Both the position numbers and the translations under genes were made by a program. From positions 71,490,714-71,554,713 of the forward strand of contig OX328099.1 of NCBI GenBank assembly GCA_946811185.2: 64,000 nt of DNA. The letters run 5' to 3'. Each line of letters begins with the position of its first letter. Within the stretch, counting starts at the first letter, position 1. Below are positions 9,901-18,108 of this stretch, in pieces. Origin of the DNA: Hippopus hippopus. Its lineage: Eukaryota > Mollusca > Bivalvia > Cardiida > Cardiidae. The notes under the pieces were generated by a model. It was not told the origin of the DNA and ran no database searches. It saw nothing but the letters and a program-made list of their open reading frames with translations.

Positions 9901-11293
9901 TGGCTACTTAGAAGAAACTTGGTTCAAGTCCACTGTGTTCACCTTGGAGTCCATTTCCGTATACAACATGGGATTACGGACAAATAATGATGTAGAAGGT
10001 TAGAAAAGTTTTTATTTTTGAACCATGCTCTGTGAAAAGGGGGTTTAATGCATCTGCAAAAATTATCGTTCCATGTCGGCCTATGCATATGCGCTGTATG
10101 CGCAAGCTGATATGGGACGAAACTTCTTGCTGTTTGAAAATTTTCTTTATGTTCAAGAACCAGTCTACATCATGATTAAGTTGGTTGTTAGATAAAATAG
10201 ATTTTATGGATCCATGATTATGCCATGACTTGCTTCGTATAACAGATCACAGAGATTATGCCATGACTTGCTTCGTATAACAGATCACAGAGATTATGCC
10301 ATGACTTGCCAAACAGAGATGCATTAACTCTTTAGCATACAACAATAATGTAGATGGTCGAAATTGAAAGCATATGCAGACAACCAATTTAAATGTGGCT
10401 GGAAGTATAGAATTTGGCTGTAACAGGGTAGAAAACATAGTGGGAAAAAGAGAAAATGCTGGTTACCAGCATTTTCTCCTTTGCCCTCTTTGTTTTCAAA
10501 AGGCCTCTTTTCCAGGGTGGTTGAAACTTAGGGTCGTGTGGTAAAGAGTTAAGCACCCTTATCCAAGAATGACATTCATATTTAAATTGTTTCTTTTACT
10601 ATGAACATTGCTGTATTAGATCCAAGTTAAAGATTTTAAGTGCATGGAAACTATATAATGGTTGAGTGATTGAATTTTTTTTTTTTCTTACGCCACATTC
10701 AATATTATTTTGGTCATATCACTGTGACAGCTCACATATTCATGTATTTCCTGGATTTCACCAGTACCCACAACCCAGTGGATCCAGTGAGGCTTGAATC
10801 CAGGGCCTCCAGGTCTCTTTACCACAGCCATTTAGGATCCCAAACATTCAATGAGTTATGGCTGAATGTTCAGAGAGAGAGAGATTTTTATTCGGGGTTT
10901 TACTATCAGCTTGAAATTTTTATTTGATTTATTTAGCAGGGTAAGAATCAAGTAATGACATGCTTGATTTGTTTTCAAAAAAGACATGGTTCTTTACAAA
11001 AAGATAAATGTCCTTTTTCTACCTTGACAGGATGGCAAGGGCAAATAAAGAGAAAAGCCAAGGCATGCTCTCTAGGATTTTATCCACTGATAAAGCAACT
11101 GAGACAAGAGGCTAATTTTGCAGCAAAAAGTGCTCCAATTGCTGATGAAATTCTATATAAAAGACATAAACGAAGAAAATACCATGGCATACAAATAGAA
11201 CTTGACAATTTGTGGAATGCCTATACTGACAGGAAGATCTCAACTGATGACTTTCTTACAAAGACATCAGACTTATTTGGGGAGTTTGGCTAG
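728..11293 (+). CDS. MULE transposase-domain protein gene, five exons, 5'-partial
   Basis: Joined exons 728-997, 4937-5203, 8059-8125, 9654-9998 and 11031-11293 give an open frame of 403 residues. All introns are GT/AG and phases agree (0, 0, 1, 1). The middle matches MULE-family DDE transposase domains, common as multi-copy intron-containing genes in bivalves. Putative catalytic Asp133 is in WFVDKTFK, Asp198 in VVMDFE and Glu316 in NNDVEGW. The C-x2-H motif (Cys219, His222) lies between the second Asp and the Glu, as expected. Asp133 is followed by Lys where the family usually has Gly (DGTF). Each acidic residue is on its own exon. A Lys/Arg-rich tail ends at a TAG that runs into a GA array. 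The N-terminus, perhaps with a zinc finger, is not seen. It may be a domesticated host gene or an old transposon; introns and open frames favour an expressed gene. Confidence 0.8.
998..1526. other. Intron sequence without recognised features
   Basis: Start of MULE intron 1. A + strand frame of 151 codons (1002-1457) is open but has no recognisable domain and no exon-like boundaries; I regard it as chance. Confidence 0.5.
1527..3046 (+). mobile_element. Pearl/Helentron-like non-autonomous element, type A
   Basis: Starts TTTTTAGCTCACCTGAG, runs through a short GTCCGTCGTC tract, then six core repeats with period 164-171 (the anchor ATAATTTCAC at 1811, 1977, 2143, 2314, 2481 and 2645). Ends with a hairpin at 3025-3041 (AGGGCC/GGCCCT stem) followed by CTTGTT. 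This layout fits pearl elements of bivalves and other Helentron-associated short elements. A remnant of a type E element (2729-2753) lies inside. No protein is encoded; it sits in MULE intron 1. Confidence 0.75.
3246..3408. repeat. Foldback element with ~75-base arms
   Basis: The left arm (GGAATATTATAACAG onward) pairs with the right arm (…CTTGTAATATTCC) almost throughout, with a short loop near 3325. No coding capacity. Likely a foldback MITE of a different family from the TTAA-hairpin type. Confidence 0.75.
3765..3961 (-). mobile_element. TTAA-hairpin MITE, degenerate, reverse
   Basis: Recognisable by the TTTGTGCAGATGAC-like segment, GGGGTAGAAAACATCAC and the end GTAAAAGGTTAA; the hairpin is mostly lost. 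Confidence 0.55.
4088..4146. repeat. Palindrome in a GTGTAGATC hairpin repeat
   Basis: Arms CAGTGTAGATC..AGACTGCAC and its complement, separated by five bases; one-base length difference between arms. A diverged relative is at 30935-31000, and shorter fragments occur near 52955 and 61650, so this is a dispersed hairpin family. Confidence 0.75.
4377..4538 (-). mobile_element. TTAA-hairpin MITE, partial and degenerate, reverse
   Basis: GCAGACGACAAAT-like sequence is lost, but CCAGCATTTTC, the CAGGGTTGTTAAAAC segment and GTAAAGGGTT remain. Confidence 0.6.
4540..4708. repeat. Foldback element, family 2, copy 1
   Basis: Ends GATAATCAAGCAGTTGT and CAACCAGTTGATTATC are inverted; inner arms with CTGTCACT and AGTGACAG also pair around a CCGAAGGAC loop. 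A second copy is at 25993-26137. Confidence 0.7.
4719..4900 (+). repeat. Dispersed repeat with CACTAGTGATGAT core, copy 1
   Basis: The segment with TAGTTCAGGCAAACATTCT, ATCATCACTAGTG and CACAGTGAATAA-like ends recurs in reverse at 25300-25440. Identity of the element is unknown. It stops just before MULE exon 2. Confidence 0.5.
4937..5203 (+). CDS. MULE gene exon 2 (first catalytic Asp)
   Basis: The acceptor TTTTTCAG ends at 4936 and the donor CAG|GTATTT starts at 5204; 89 codons, phase 0 both ends. The segment RHIICASDAQ..TWFVDKTFK..PFVQLWTIHAF..PLVFILM follows the usual order of the MULE domain's first half. Asp of VDKTF is the first catalytic residue; the next residue is Lys rather than the family's usual Gly. 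Confidence 0.85.
5204..5975. other. Intron sequence, nothing recognised
   Basis: MULE intron 2, first part; AT-rich, with short inverted motifs (TTTCACGG, GAAATAACAG) but no element I can name. Confidence 0.4.
5976..6120 (-). mobile_element. TTAA-hairpin MITE, left part of a split copy
   Basis: Runs from CTAAACAACAAAATTTTAG to the hairpin centre GCTGGTTAC, then is interrupted by the element at 6121-6548. Its missing arm resumes at 6547. Confidence 0.75.
6121..6548 (+). mobile_element. Pearl/Helentron-like element, type F
   Basis: Starts CTTTTTATACACCCAAAGGG and ends near GCTCTGCGAAGCTCTTATT. Two core repeats of ~155 bases each carry CTCCTACAGTTTC, ACCACAATGAATCTC-like and TTATCTGCCCTTGAT blocks. 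Inserted inside a MITE. Confidence 0.6.
6547..6702 (-). mobile_element. MITE right arm, tandemly triplicated
   Basis: The arm CAAAAGGCTTCTTTCCAAGG…GTTAAAAC occurs three times in a row with ~50-base spacing before one terminal GGTAAAGGGTTAA (TTAA 6699-6702). Confidence 0.8.
6703..7600. other. Intron sequence, nothing recognised
   Basis: No gene, no family member that I can name. A 67-codon frame on the - strand is not supported by any motif. Confidence 0.4.
7615..7752 (+). repeat. Right part of second MITE family (GCATTAAGCCC type)
   Basis: Contains TTTCAAAGGACCATTCTACC, GACAAAATGGATTTTATAAG and CACTGAGATGCATTAA, the 3' half of the family described at 32075-32330. Confidence 0.6.
7753..7931 (+). 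mobile_element. TTAA-hairpin MITE, left arm shortened, forward
   Basis: TTAA at 7753-7756 and 7928-7931. The left hairpin half is deleted, so this copy cannot fold. Confidence 0.8.
7999..8072 (+). repeat. Tandem duplication of a splice acceptor and exon start
   Basis: A 30-base stretch (7999-8028) recurs at 8043-8072 with one difference (TTTGCAG versus TTTCCAG). Each copy holds a branch/pyrimidine tract, an AG acceptor and the first codons of MULE exon 3. Splicing to the upstream copy would meet an in-frame stop a few codons later, so only the downstream copy is productive. Confidence 0.8.
8059..8125 (+). CDS. MULE gene exon 3 (short, second catalytic Asp)
   Basis: A 67-nt exon between acceptor CTTTCCAG and donor CAG|GTATTT encodes VLQAIKMLAKF..VVMDFEP. 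It restores the ~22 residues missing between exons 2 and 4 and carries the second catalytic Asp in the MDFE motif. Phase 0 in, phase 1 out. The exon is too short to stand out as an open frame and was found by domain logic. Confidence 0.8.
8152..8371 (-). mobile_element. TTAA-hairpin MITE, reverse, shares TTAA with next
   Basis: Starts CTTTAACAACAAAATTTTGG. Full central hairpin; ends in TTAA 8368-8371, which is also the first TTAA of the following copy. Confidence 0.85.
8368..8553 (+). mobile_element. TTAA-hairpin MITE, forward, diverged
   Basis: TTAACCCTTTATCACACAG at the left, GTAGTAAAGAGTCAA at the right; hairpin reduced. Confidence 0.75.
8630..8689 (+). mobile_element. MITE left hairpin half, cut by insertion
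   Basis: GCTTTTAAAAACATTTAGAG followed by AAAAGGAGAGGATGGTGATT stops in ACTAGCATTTA where the type G element begins. Confidence 0.6.
8690..9429 (+). mobile_element. Pearl/Helentron-like element, type G, 3' end missing
   Basis: Starts TTTATTCCCCCACCACGAAG and contains at least four core repeats of ~150-160 bases (GCTCCATATCTCCTG, ATTTTCATTAAACTTTGGT, GTGCAGAACCCATGA, AAGGTCACGGGATTGAG-like blocks). It breaks off at the MITE that begins at 9430. Confidence 0.6.
9430..9630 (+). mobile_element. TTAA-hairpin MITE, forward, just before MULE exon 4
   Basis: Starts CACACAATCCCAAC (terminal TTAA lost), ends TTAA 9627-9630. Only 23 bases, the polypyrimidine tract, separate it from the exon. Confidence 0.85.
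9654..9998 (+). CDS. MULE gene exon 4 (C-x2-H motif and catalytic Glu)
   Basis: Acceptor TTTTTTCAG ends at 9653; donor follows GTAGAAG at 9999. It encodes AWTAFRSVF, GCFFHW (C-x2-H), a helical region with LPFLPH, and RTNNDVEG with the catalytic Glu. Phase 1 on both sides. A TTAA-hairpin MITE ends only 23 bases before the exon. Confidence 0.85.
10016..10323 (+). repeat. Second MITE family, copy with 3' triplication
   Basis: Left end CATGCTCTGTGAAAAGGGGG and right end AGATGCATTAAC are inverted-repeat remnants. A ~37-base unit (GATTATGCCATGACTTGC…) occurs three times near the right end. Confidence 0.7.
10324..10552 (-). mobile_element. TTAA-hairpin MITE, complete, reverse
   Basis: TTAA at 10324-10327 and 10549-10552, directly against the preceding element. 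Confidence 0.9.
10660..10860 (-). repeat. tRNA-derived SINE fragment, reverse
   Basis: The TCATATCACTGTGACAGCTC and CCAGTGAGGCTTGAATCCAG segments match other reverse SINE bodies, especially 28820-28985; the head is degenerate. Confidence 0.5.
11031..11293 (+). CDS. MULE gene exon 5 (basic C-terminus and stop)
   Basis: Acceptor CCTTGACAG ends at 11030. The first bases complete the Gly codon of VEG and continue WQGQIKRKAKA, matching the family's VEGWHNRLN-type continuation, then a basic stretch RHKRRKYHG and an acidic end. The TAG stop at 11291 is immediately followed by (AG)n. Confidence 0.8.
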
Positions 11294-11580
11294 AGAGAGA
11301 GAGAAAGAAAGGGGGAAAGACAGAGAAAGAGAGAGGGGGGGGCAGGAAGAGAGAGAGAGGGAGACAGAATGAATGAGTAACTCAGAAACTATTTTTGGAT
11401 TTAGACCAGAGAGAGAGAGTTCAGAACTATTGGGTGTTAGACTGGAGAGAGAGAGAGAACTATTTTGGGAGTTAGACTAGAGAGAGAGAGACTTCAGAAC
11501 TATTTTGGGAGTTAGACTAGAGAGAGAGAGACTTCAGAACTATTTGGGGAATTATACGCGCGAGAGAGAGAGAGAGAGAA
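11291..11580 (+). repeat. GA-rich tandem array derived from the end of MULE exon 5
   Basis: After the stop come (AG)n tracts and about six units resembling CTATTTTGGGAGTTAGACTA followed by GA repeats. The unit resembles the coding end TTATTTGGGGAGTTTGGCTA, so the last codons and stop seem to have been copied into the 3' UTR array. Confidence 0.75.
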
Positions 11581-11799
11581 TTATATCATGTGATATGTAT
11601 CAAACATATTGTTCTTTATTGAAGGATTGTAGTGTCCTCATAATGTATATGCAGCTGCAATAATGTCGTTTTGGATGATGTTGATTATGTCATAAACTTG
11701 AGGTTTACCAGACATAAGGTTTACCAGTTGAAAAACACTGTGTCAAAGGCAGGGAGGCCAAGTAGCCTAACAACTTTGATCATGTGACAGGCATAAATA

Positions 11800-12034
11800 A
11801 CTTTTCACCGAATAATCCCTAATCATCCCAGGTTTTCACAACCCTGGAAAAGAAGGGTTTTGAAAACATTGAGGGAAAAGGAGAAAATGCTGGTGACCAG
11901 CATTTTCTCCTATTTTCCACAATGTCATCTACCTCATCAGAGAGCTTAGGCTCATTTGTACCAATTTTGGATTTGTCTTCTGCAGATGTTTTGAATTTGC
12001 AGGAGTCTATACCTTGTTGTTTGGGGAAGGATTG
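11800..12034 (+). mobile_element. TTAA-hairpin MITE, forward, ends eroded
   Basis: Clear hairpin (GGAGAAAATGCTGGTGACCA centre) and right-arm TTCTGCAGATGTTTTGAATT; terminal TTAAs are mutated. Confidence 0.75.
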
Positions 12035-12178
12035 ACCTAGTCACAGAGTCAAAATAACTGTATTTTATAACAATGTATATGACCCCTTGTAATAAATTAG
12101 AGTTATATTAGGTGACAGAATAAATAATGTCATACATGTTTCATATAAAAGTTTTTAAAATAGTCTCTCTTCTTGTGT

Positions 12179-12250
12179 CATCAACTCTATACCAGACAAC
12201 AAAATTTTAGACTGATCCAAATTGAAAGCATTTGCAGACGACAGATGCTC
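12179..12250 (-). mobile_element. MITE left end, reverse, fused to a minisatellite
   Basis: ATACCAGACAACAAAATTTT to GCATTTGCAGACGACAGATG; the rest of the MITE is replaced by the 60-base array. Confidence 0.75.
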
Positions 12251-12262
12251 CACAAAAACTTT

Positions 12263-12479
12263 GACAAACTGGTTTTGGGACAAACAAGCCTGGCAACCAA
12301 ATCCAGTGAGAGAAAACTCGGGGAAAAACTGGTTTTGGGACAAACAAGCCTGGCAACCAAATCCATTGAGAGAAAACTCAGGGACAAACTGGTTTTGGGA
12401 CAAACAAGCCTGGCAACCAAATCAAGTGAGAGAAAATTGGGGACAAACTGGTTTTGGGACAAACAAGCCTGGCAACCAG
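12263..12479 (+). repeat. 60-base minisatellite, four units
   Basis: The core AACTGGTTTTGGGACAAACA recurs at 60-, 60- and 59-base steps. Because 60 is a multiple of three, several frames stay open on both strands; these frames are not genes. Confidence 0.9.
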
Positions 12480-12542
12480 ATATCATGTCACGACACACTT
12501 TTTTACTTCTGGTTCTTAGTAGACAAAAGTAGTCTCATTTTT

Positions 12543-12765
12543 AACAAGAGCACCTTATTCTGGTGTGAATGCTAGGCTGCACTTACTATAAGTGAAAACT
12601 CTGTGGAAAAAAGGGTATAACTGTGTTTGCTGGCCCTGTTGTATGGCTTCCCCTTCTGATAGTTAACTAGTCCAATTTTGAAGTAAATATCTTCATTAAT
12701 AACAGAGATATTATAAAATGTCAAAGTTTCTGCGCCATGATGCAGGTGGGGTTTTCTGTTATGTT
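12543..12765 (-). mobile_element. Pearl-like element, type E, truncated
   Basis: Left end AACAAGAGCACC is the family 3' end in reverse; the body has GGGTATAACTGTG, TGTATGGCTTCCCCTTCTGA and AGAGATATTATAAAATGTC. Confidence 0.65.
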
Positions 12766-12822
12766 ATAAATTAAAGTTTTAAAGAAAAAACTGATAGTAT
12801 GCCATAGTTATTGGACATGGTA

Positions 12823-12930
12823 TTAACCCTTTACCACACAACAACCAACAATTTCTCCTTTTCCCACAATGTTTTCTTCCCTATGATAGGTTTCATATTT
12901 AGAGTTTTTGACTTGTCGTCTGCAAATTGT
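12823..12930 (+). mobile_element. TTAA-hairpin MITE, truncated, forward
   Basis: TTAACCCTTTACCACACAAC is followed directly by the right hairpin half and stops at TTGTCGTCTGCAAAT, where a SINE body begins. Confidence 0.8.
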
Positions 12931-12934
12931 CGTC

Positions 12935-13020
12935 GCCTCTCACCTCTGATGCATGTGAGAAAAGTAGTCATTGGCTGTTAGAAAGCCATGAAACGTATGC
13001 GTAGGTGCACTAACTGTAAT
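12935..13020 (+). repeat. SINE body fragment
   Basis: CTCTCACCTCTGATGCATGT and GTAGGTGCACTAACTG match the SINE bodies at 48940 and 49740. Confidence 0.55.
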
Positions 13021-13114
13021 GATATAACCAAAGCTTTTAAAATAACATTATACTCCAATGCAGACAAAGAAACCTATTTATTTTATATTGATTGTAAAAC
13101 AAGTGTAACAGCTT

Positions 13115-13277
13115 TTTCATGTGCCATGCTCTGTGCAAAGGGGTTTAATGCATTCTGCAAAAAGAATTGACCCAGGTCAGCCTGTACAGTCTTTTTGCTT
13201 ACGGTAAATTTTCTGCATGCTCAAGGACTGTTTTACTTCAGGATTCAGCAAGTTGTTAAACAAAATGGATTTTTATT
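13115..13277 (+). repeat. Second MITE family, partial
   Basis: CATGCTCTGTGCAAAGGGG, GCATTCTGCAAAAAG and the half palindrome CCAGGTCAGCCTG mark the family; the right end is missing. Confidence 0.6.
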
Positions 13278-14757
13278 AACTCAGCTGAGCACGAAGTACT
13301 CAGGATGAGCTATTGTGATCACTCACCGTCCGTCGGCGTCCGTCCATCCGTCCGTTCACATTTTTTTGTTTACACTCTAGCATCTACAAATATTAACCAA
13401 TCAGCACCAAACTAGGTCAAAATATATATGACCATAAGATCTCGGATGAGTTCGATTATGGGTCTAAACGGACCAGAACAACTGGAGTTATTTGCCCTTG
13501 AATTAGAAAAATTGCTATATTTGACTTTGTTTACACTCTAACACCTACAATTTTTAACCAATCAGCACCAAACTTTTTCAAAATATATATGACCATAAGA
13601 TCTCGGACGAGTTTGATAATGGGTCTGATCGGACCGGAACAACTGGAGTTATTTGCCCTTGAATTAAAAAAATTGCTATATTTGACTTTGTTTACACTCT
13701 AGCATCTACAATTATTAACCAATCAGCACCAAACTTGGTCAAAATATATGTGACCATAAGATCTTAGATGAGTTCGATAAAGGGTCTAATCGGACCAGAA
13801 CAACTGGAGTTATTTGCCCTTGAATTAGAAAGTTCTATAGAATAGTTCTTTGTCCGTACCATAACTTTGTCATCTCCAGTCCGATTGACTTGAAACTTGG
13901 CATTTGTGTTTGTAGCAATAACACGGAGTGCAGTGTGAAAGAACCATAACTCTACCTGGTACTGTCTATGAGTTTTTTCTCTTTGATTGTCATTTTTACA
14001 GCATTTTCTGCTTGTCCAGAATATAACTTTGTCATCTCTAGCCTGAACATCTTCAAATTTGGTATGCATGATTGTTGAAAAATTATGGAGTGCAGTGCAC
14101 AATAACCATAACTCTTCCTAGCACAAATTTTGAGTTATTTCCTCTTTGACCTTCATTTTTATAGCATTTCTTGCTTGTCCGGAGCAAAACTTTGTCATCT
14201 TAAGTAGGAATGACTTGAAATATGGTATGCTTATTTGTTGCAATATTTGGAAGTGCAGTGCACTAGAATTGTAACTCTACCTGGTGCTGTCTTTGAGTTA
14301 TTTCCCTTTGATCATCGTTTTTACAGCATTTAGTGCTTGTCCGGAATATAACTTTGTCATCTAAAGTCACAACGACTTCAAACTTGGTATGCATGTTTGT
14401 TGCAATATTACCGAGTACTGTGCGCAAGAACAATAACTCTACTTAGCGCGGATTTTGAGTAATTCCACTTTGATCTTAATTTTTACAATATTTTTTGCTT
14501 GTCAGGAATGGAACTTTGAATTCTCAAGTCAAATTGACTTGAGACTTGGTAAACATGTTTGTTGCATTACCTGCCCTTTGCAATTATTATACCTCCTCGA
14601 CAACTGGCGGTGGGACGGGCATATCTTGGGACAATTTGCCGCTCTTGTTTCATTATCATTTGGCCTTGAACCTCAATATTTGGTATTTATCTTCATTGTA
14701 GACCTTTACTGCTTAGTACTCAGGTGAGCGATATAGGACCATCATGATCCTCTTGTT
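13278..14757 (+). mobile_element. Pearl/Helentron-like element, type B, with nested type C
   Basis: Starts AACTCAGCTGAGCACGAAG, followed by a CCGTCCGTCGGCGTCCGTCC tract and three core repeats with a 161-base period (TTTGTTTACACTCTA at 13365, 13526, 13687). The 3' end has CAGGTGAGCGATATAGGACC, a hairpin near 14736-14752, then TCTTGTT. A 5'-truncated type C element lies at about 13840-14649. Confidence 0.7.
13840..14649 (+). mobile_element. Type C pearl-like element, 5'-truncated, nested
   Basis: Five diverged core repeats of ~162 bases share AACTTTGTCATCT and CTTGTCCGGA with the element at 15617-16889 and end in the same ACAATTTGCCGCTCTTGTT. It begins at AGTTCTTTGTCCG, so its 5' terminus is missing. 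Confidence 0.65.
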
Positions 14758-14792
14758 TATATATGATGTTTGGTGTAATGCATACAGAGATG

Positions 14793-15022
14793 CATTTACT
14801 CTTTACCACACAACAAAATTTTAGACTTTTCCAAATTGATAGCATTTTCAGATGACAAATTACACATGGCTAAAATGATGAGACTTTCTTTGAAAAGGTA
14901 GAAAACATTGTGGGGAAAGAAGAAAATGCTGGTTACCAGCATTTTCTCCTTTTCCCACAATGTTTTCAAAAGCTTTCTTTTTCAGGGTCATTAAAAGTCG
15001 TGATTGTGTGGTATAGGGTTAA
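14793..15022 (-). mobile_element. TTAA-hairpin MITE, complete, reverse
   Basis: Left end TTTACTCTTTACCACACAAC; right TTAA 15019-15022; perfect central hairpin. Confidence 0.9.
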
Positions 15023-15322
15023 ACCCCCTTTTGTTAGAGCATGGCTTACATGTATTAATGGTTCTCAATGATTGCTTCTTGTAAAGCATAACCAGCGCTC
15101 AGTAACCGGCATGTGGGTAGTTCCAAAGAATTTTAGGCTCATTACAGGCTTCAACCCGTAACCCCTGATGTGAGAGGCGGATGCTCTGCCCCCATACCAG
15201 TCACTCTTCTGCTGTCTTGTTTGATTAGGATTTCTGGAACCATAGACTTTTAGATTTGATTCATGGAATTTCCTACCTTTATTAGTTTGCATCCAGTGGT
15301 CCAAAGGAACTAACTGATGACC

Positions 15323-15520
15323 GAACAATCCTGAGTTTTGATGACCTTGAGAAAGAAAGCTTTAGAAAGCATTGTGGGAAAAGGAGAAAATGCTGGTCAC
15401 TTTTCCAACAATGTTTTCTACCCTTTTAAAGGCAAATTTCAGTTTTTGAGTCGTGATAAATATGTTGCCTGCAAAGGGCTTTCAGTTCGTACATTCTGTT
15501 GTTTTCAAAACATTCAACCA
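15323..15520 (+). mobile_element. TTAA-hairpin MITE, forward, hairpin shortened
   Basis: Left hairpin half intact, right half lacks CCAGCATTTTCTC; ends eroded. Confidence 0.75.
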
Positions 15521-15616
15521 TTTACCTCACAATCTTGATTTTAATGAAAGACTCTGAGTAAGAAGGCTTTTGAAAATAGAATGTTTTCTACCCTTTGGAA
15601 AACAAATTTCAATTTT
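15519..15616 (+). mobile_element. MITE split by type C element, left part
   Basis: CATTTACCTCACAATCTTG to AAATTTCAATTTTT. Continues at 16890 with GAGCC and CTTCTGCAAATGCTTTTCA, giving a precise interrupted copy. Confidence 0.75.
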
Positions 15617-16889
15617 TATACGCCCGTCGAAGATGGGAAGTATTATGGGATCACCCATGGCGTACAGGCAGGTGTCCGAGCTGGCGGGTGGGCGGGCGGC
15701 GTCCAGTTCTTTGTCCGGAGCATAACTTTGTCATCTCCAGTCCGATTGACTTGAAACTTGGCATTTGTGTTTGTTGCAATAATACCGAGTGCAATGCGAA
15801 AGAACTATAACTCTACCTCGTGCTGTCTTTGAGTTATTTCCCTTTGATTGTCATTTTTACAGCATTTTCTGCTTGTCCGGAATGCAACTTTGTCATCTCT
15901 AGTCTGAACATCTTCAAATTTGGTATGCATAATTGTTGAAAATTTACGGAGTGCAGTGCACAAGAACCATAACTCTTCCTAGGACGAATTTTGAGTTATT
16001 CTCCTTTGATCTTCATTTTTATAGCATTTCTCGCTTGTCCGGAGCAAAGTAGGAATGACTTGAAATATGGTATGCTTGCTTGTTGCAATATTTGGAAGTG
16101 CAGTGCACAAGAAATGTAACTCTACCTCGTGCTGTCTTTGAGTTATTTCCCTTTGATCATCATTTTTACAGCATTTAGTGCTTGTCCGGATTATAACTTT
16201 GTCATCTCAAGTCAGAACGACTTCAAATATGGTTTGCATGTTTGTTGCAAAATTACGGAGTACAGTGTGCAAGAACAATAACTCCCGGGCGGGCTGGCAC
16301 TCAAACAGGAGGGTGGGCGGGCGGCGTCCAGTTCTTTGTCCAGAGCATAACTTTGTCATAACCAGTCCGATTGAGTTATTCCCCTTTGATCTTCATTTTT
16401 ATAGCATTTCTTCCTTGTCCGGAGCAAAACTTTATCATGTTAAGTAGGAACGACTTGAAATATGGTAAGCTTATTTGTTGCAATATTTGGAAGTGCAATG
16501 CGCAAGAATTGTAACCCAACCTCGTGCTGTCTTTGAGTTATTTCCCTTTGATCGTCATTTTTACAACATTTAGTGCTTGTCCAAAATATAACTTTGTCAT
16601 CTCAAGTCAGAGTGACTTCAAACTTGGTATTCATGTTTGTTGCAATATTACGGAGTACAGTGTGCAAGAACAATAACTCTACCTAGTGCGGATTTTGAAT
16701 AATTCCACTTTGATCTTCATTTTTACAGTATTTCTTGCTTGTCCGGAACGGAACTTTGTCACCTCAAGTCAAATTGACTTGAGACTTGGTAAACATGTTT
16801 GTTGCATTACCTGCCCTTTACGATTATTATACCCCCTCGACAACTGGCAGTGGGGCGGGCATATCTTGCGACAATTTGCCGCTCTTGTT
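15617..16889 (+). mobile_element. Pearl/Helentron-like element, type C, full length
   Basis: Starts TATACGCCCGTCGAAGATGG and ends GACAATTTGCCGCTCTTGTT. About seven ~160-base core repeats, anchored by AACTTTGTCATCT, with GGGCGGGCGGCGTCC interruptions showing internal rearrangement. Sits in a MITE T-tract without added duplication. Confidence 0.75.
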
Positions 16890-16960
16890 GAGCCTTTTTT
16901 TTACTCTTCTGCAAATGCTTTTCATTTGGCCAAGCCTAAAATTTTTTTGTGCGTTGAAGA
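16890..16960 (+). mobile_element. MITE split by type C element, right part
   Basis: GCAAATGCTTTTCATTTGGC and CTAAAATTTTTTTGTG; terminal TTAA lost. Confidence 0.65.
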
Positions 16961-17689
16961 TTTATTATTGCATAAAATGTGCCTTTTCGGGCCGTTATAA
17001 GCATGTATTAACGGGTAAAAACCGGGTGTTAACGGGAGAAAACGTGTATTAATCAGTAATTTCACGCACCTTTAACGCCCGGCTTTGTACTATCAATATC
17101 CTCGATTTGGGCCTACCTTGTAAACAACGTTTGTTCTTGTCAGATTTTCCCTAGACTCCGACCATCAAACTGTAGGAACTTGTACCATATAAGATCCTTT
17201 TCATGGATTGCCTTTGATGATATTAGTGCACCACAAACAAAATTTTGCACAGGATCTCAGTTTGATCGAGATCTGAACAAAAAATCACTCGTGAAATGTA
17301 CTCTAAACCAGCTATGTCCCACCAACTTTTTAACGTGATCGGTAATTCCCTTGCTTGATCTAGATCAATCCCTCTTGCGTCTTTCAGTTACAGAAATTCA
17401 TATCCACTCATTTATCCTAGTTGTAATCGTCCAAACGTGTGCAAGTTTATCCCACGTAAGTCCACTTTGTATTAAAAATTATTATAAGTGAATTTACACT
17501 GAGAGAATCAAAACTGGCATACAGGACTAACGGCCCTTCACTGCTCGTAACAAAAACTTCTTCGCCAACTTCCAGTTTTGACCCATTTAGGTACGATACA
17601 TTTGAAGTTCGCTTATTTGCATTTCTATGGAAATATTTTTGCTATCTTTGCAAATTATTGCTGAAATACCTTTACTTTATGCAATAATA
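16961..17689. other. Unassigned sequence
   Basis: Contains short AACGGG(T/A) repeats around 17010-17045. Otherwise no gene or family recognised. Confidence 0.4.
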
Positions 17690-17696
17690 GCATTAA

Positions 17697-17826
17697 TTCA
17701 CGTTTTTTTCAGTCGTTAACATTCGCAGAGGCCCTCAAAATACTTTAACATCCTCGTGCTTCGCATTTGGGCGTTAAAGCATTTTTCAGGCCTCTGCGAA
17801 TGTTAACGACCTCAAAAACGTGAACT
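17697..17826. repeat. Foldback palindrome with ~45-base arms
   Basis: CACGTTTTTTTCAGTCGTTA..GCAGAGGCC pairs with GGCCTCTGCGAATGTTAACG..AACGTG; the loop holds TTCGCATTTGGGCG. Confidence 0.75.
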
Positions 17827-17896
17827 AACCCTATAATATCATTGTAAAATTCTGTTGGTGAATCTCCGATATCCTGCAGCCAACCAATAAGCTTTT

Positions 17897-18108
17897 TTAA
17901 CCCTTTACCAAACAATCCTGTGGTTTAAATAGGCCAATGAAGAGCGTTTTTTGAAAACAGTACGGGGGAAAAGCTGGTACAGAGCATTTTCTCCTTTTCC
18001 CACAATGTTTTCTACCATTTCAAAGATTACCCCCATCACAATTGGTTTATTGTCTGCAAAAATGCTTTAGGTTTGGACTAGTCTGACAATTTGTCATCTT
18101 GTAAAGAC
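17897..18108 (+). mobile_element. TTAA-hairpin MITE, forward
   Basis: TTAA 17897-17900; left hairpin half deleted in part (GGGGGAAAAGCTGGTAC); right end CTTGTAAAG lacks TTAA. Confidence 0.75.

Noticed and set aside
12155..12575. Overlapping long open frames on both strands with repeating peptide units
   Set aside because: They lie in a 60-base minisatellite, whose period keeps every stop-free frame open; codon use and context are not gene-like.
15080..15290. Possible tRNA-like head in reverse (CAACCCGTAACCCCTGATGT)
   Set aside because: Resembles a B-box-bearing SINE head but no body or second copy was found in the window.
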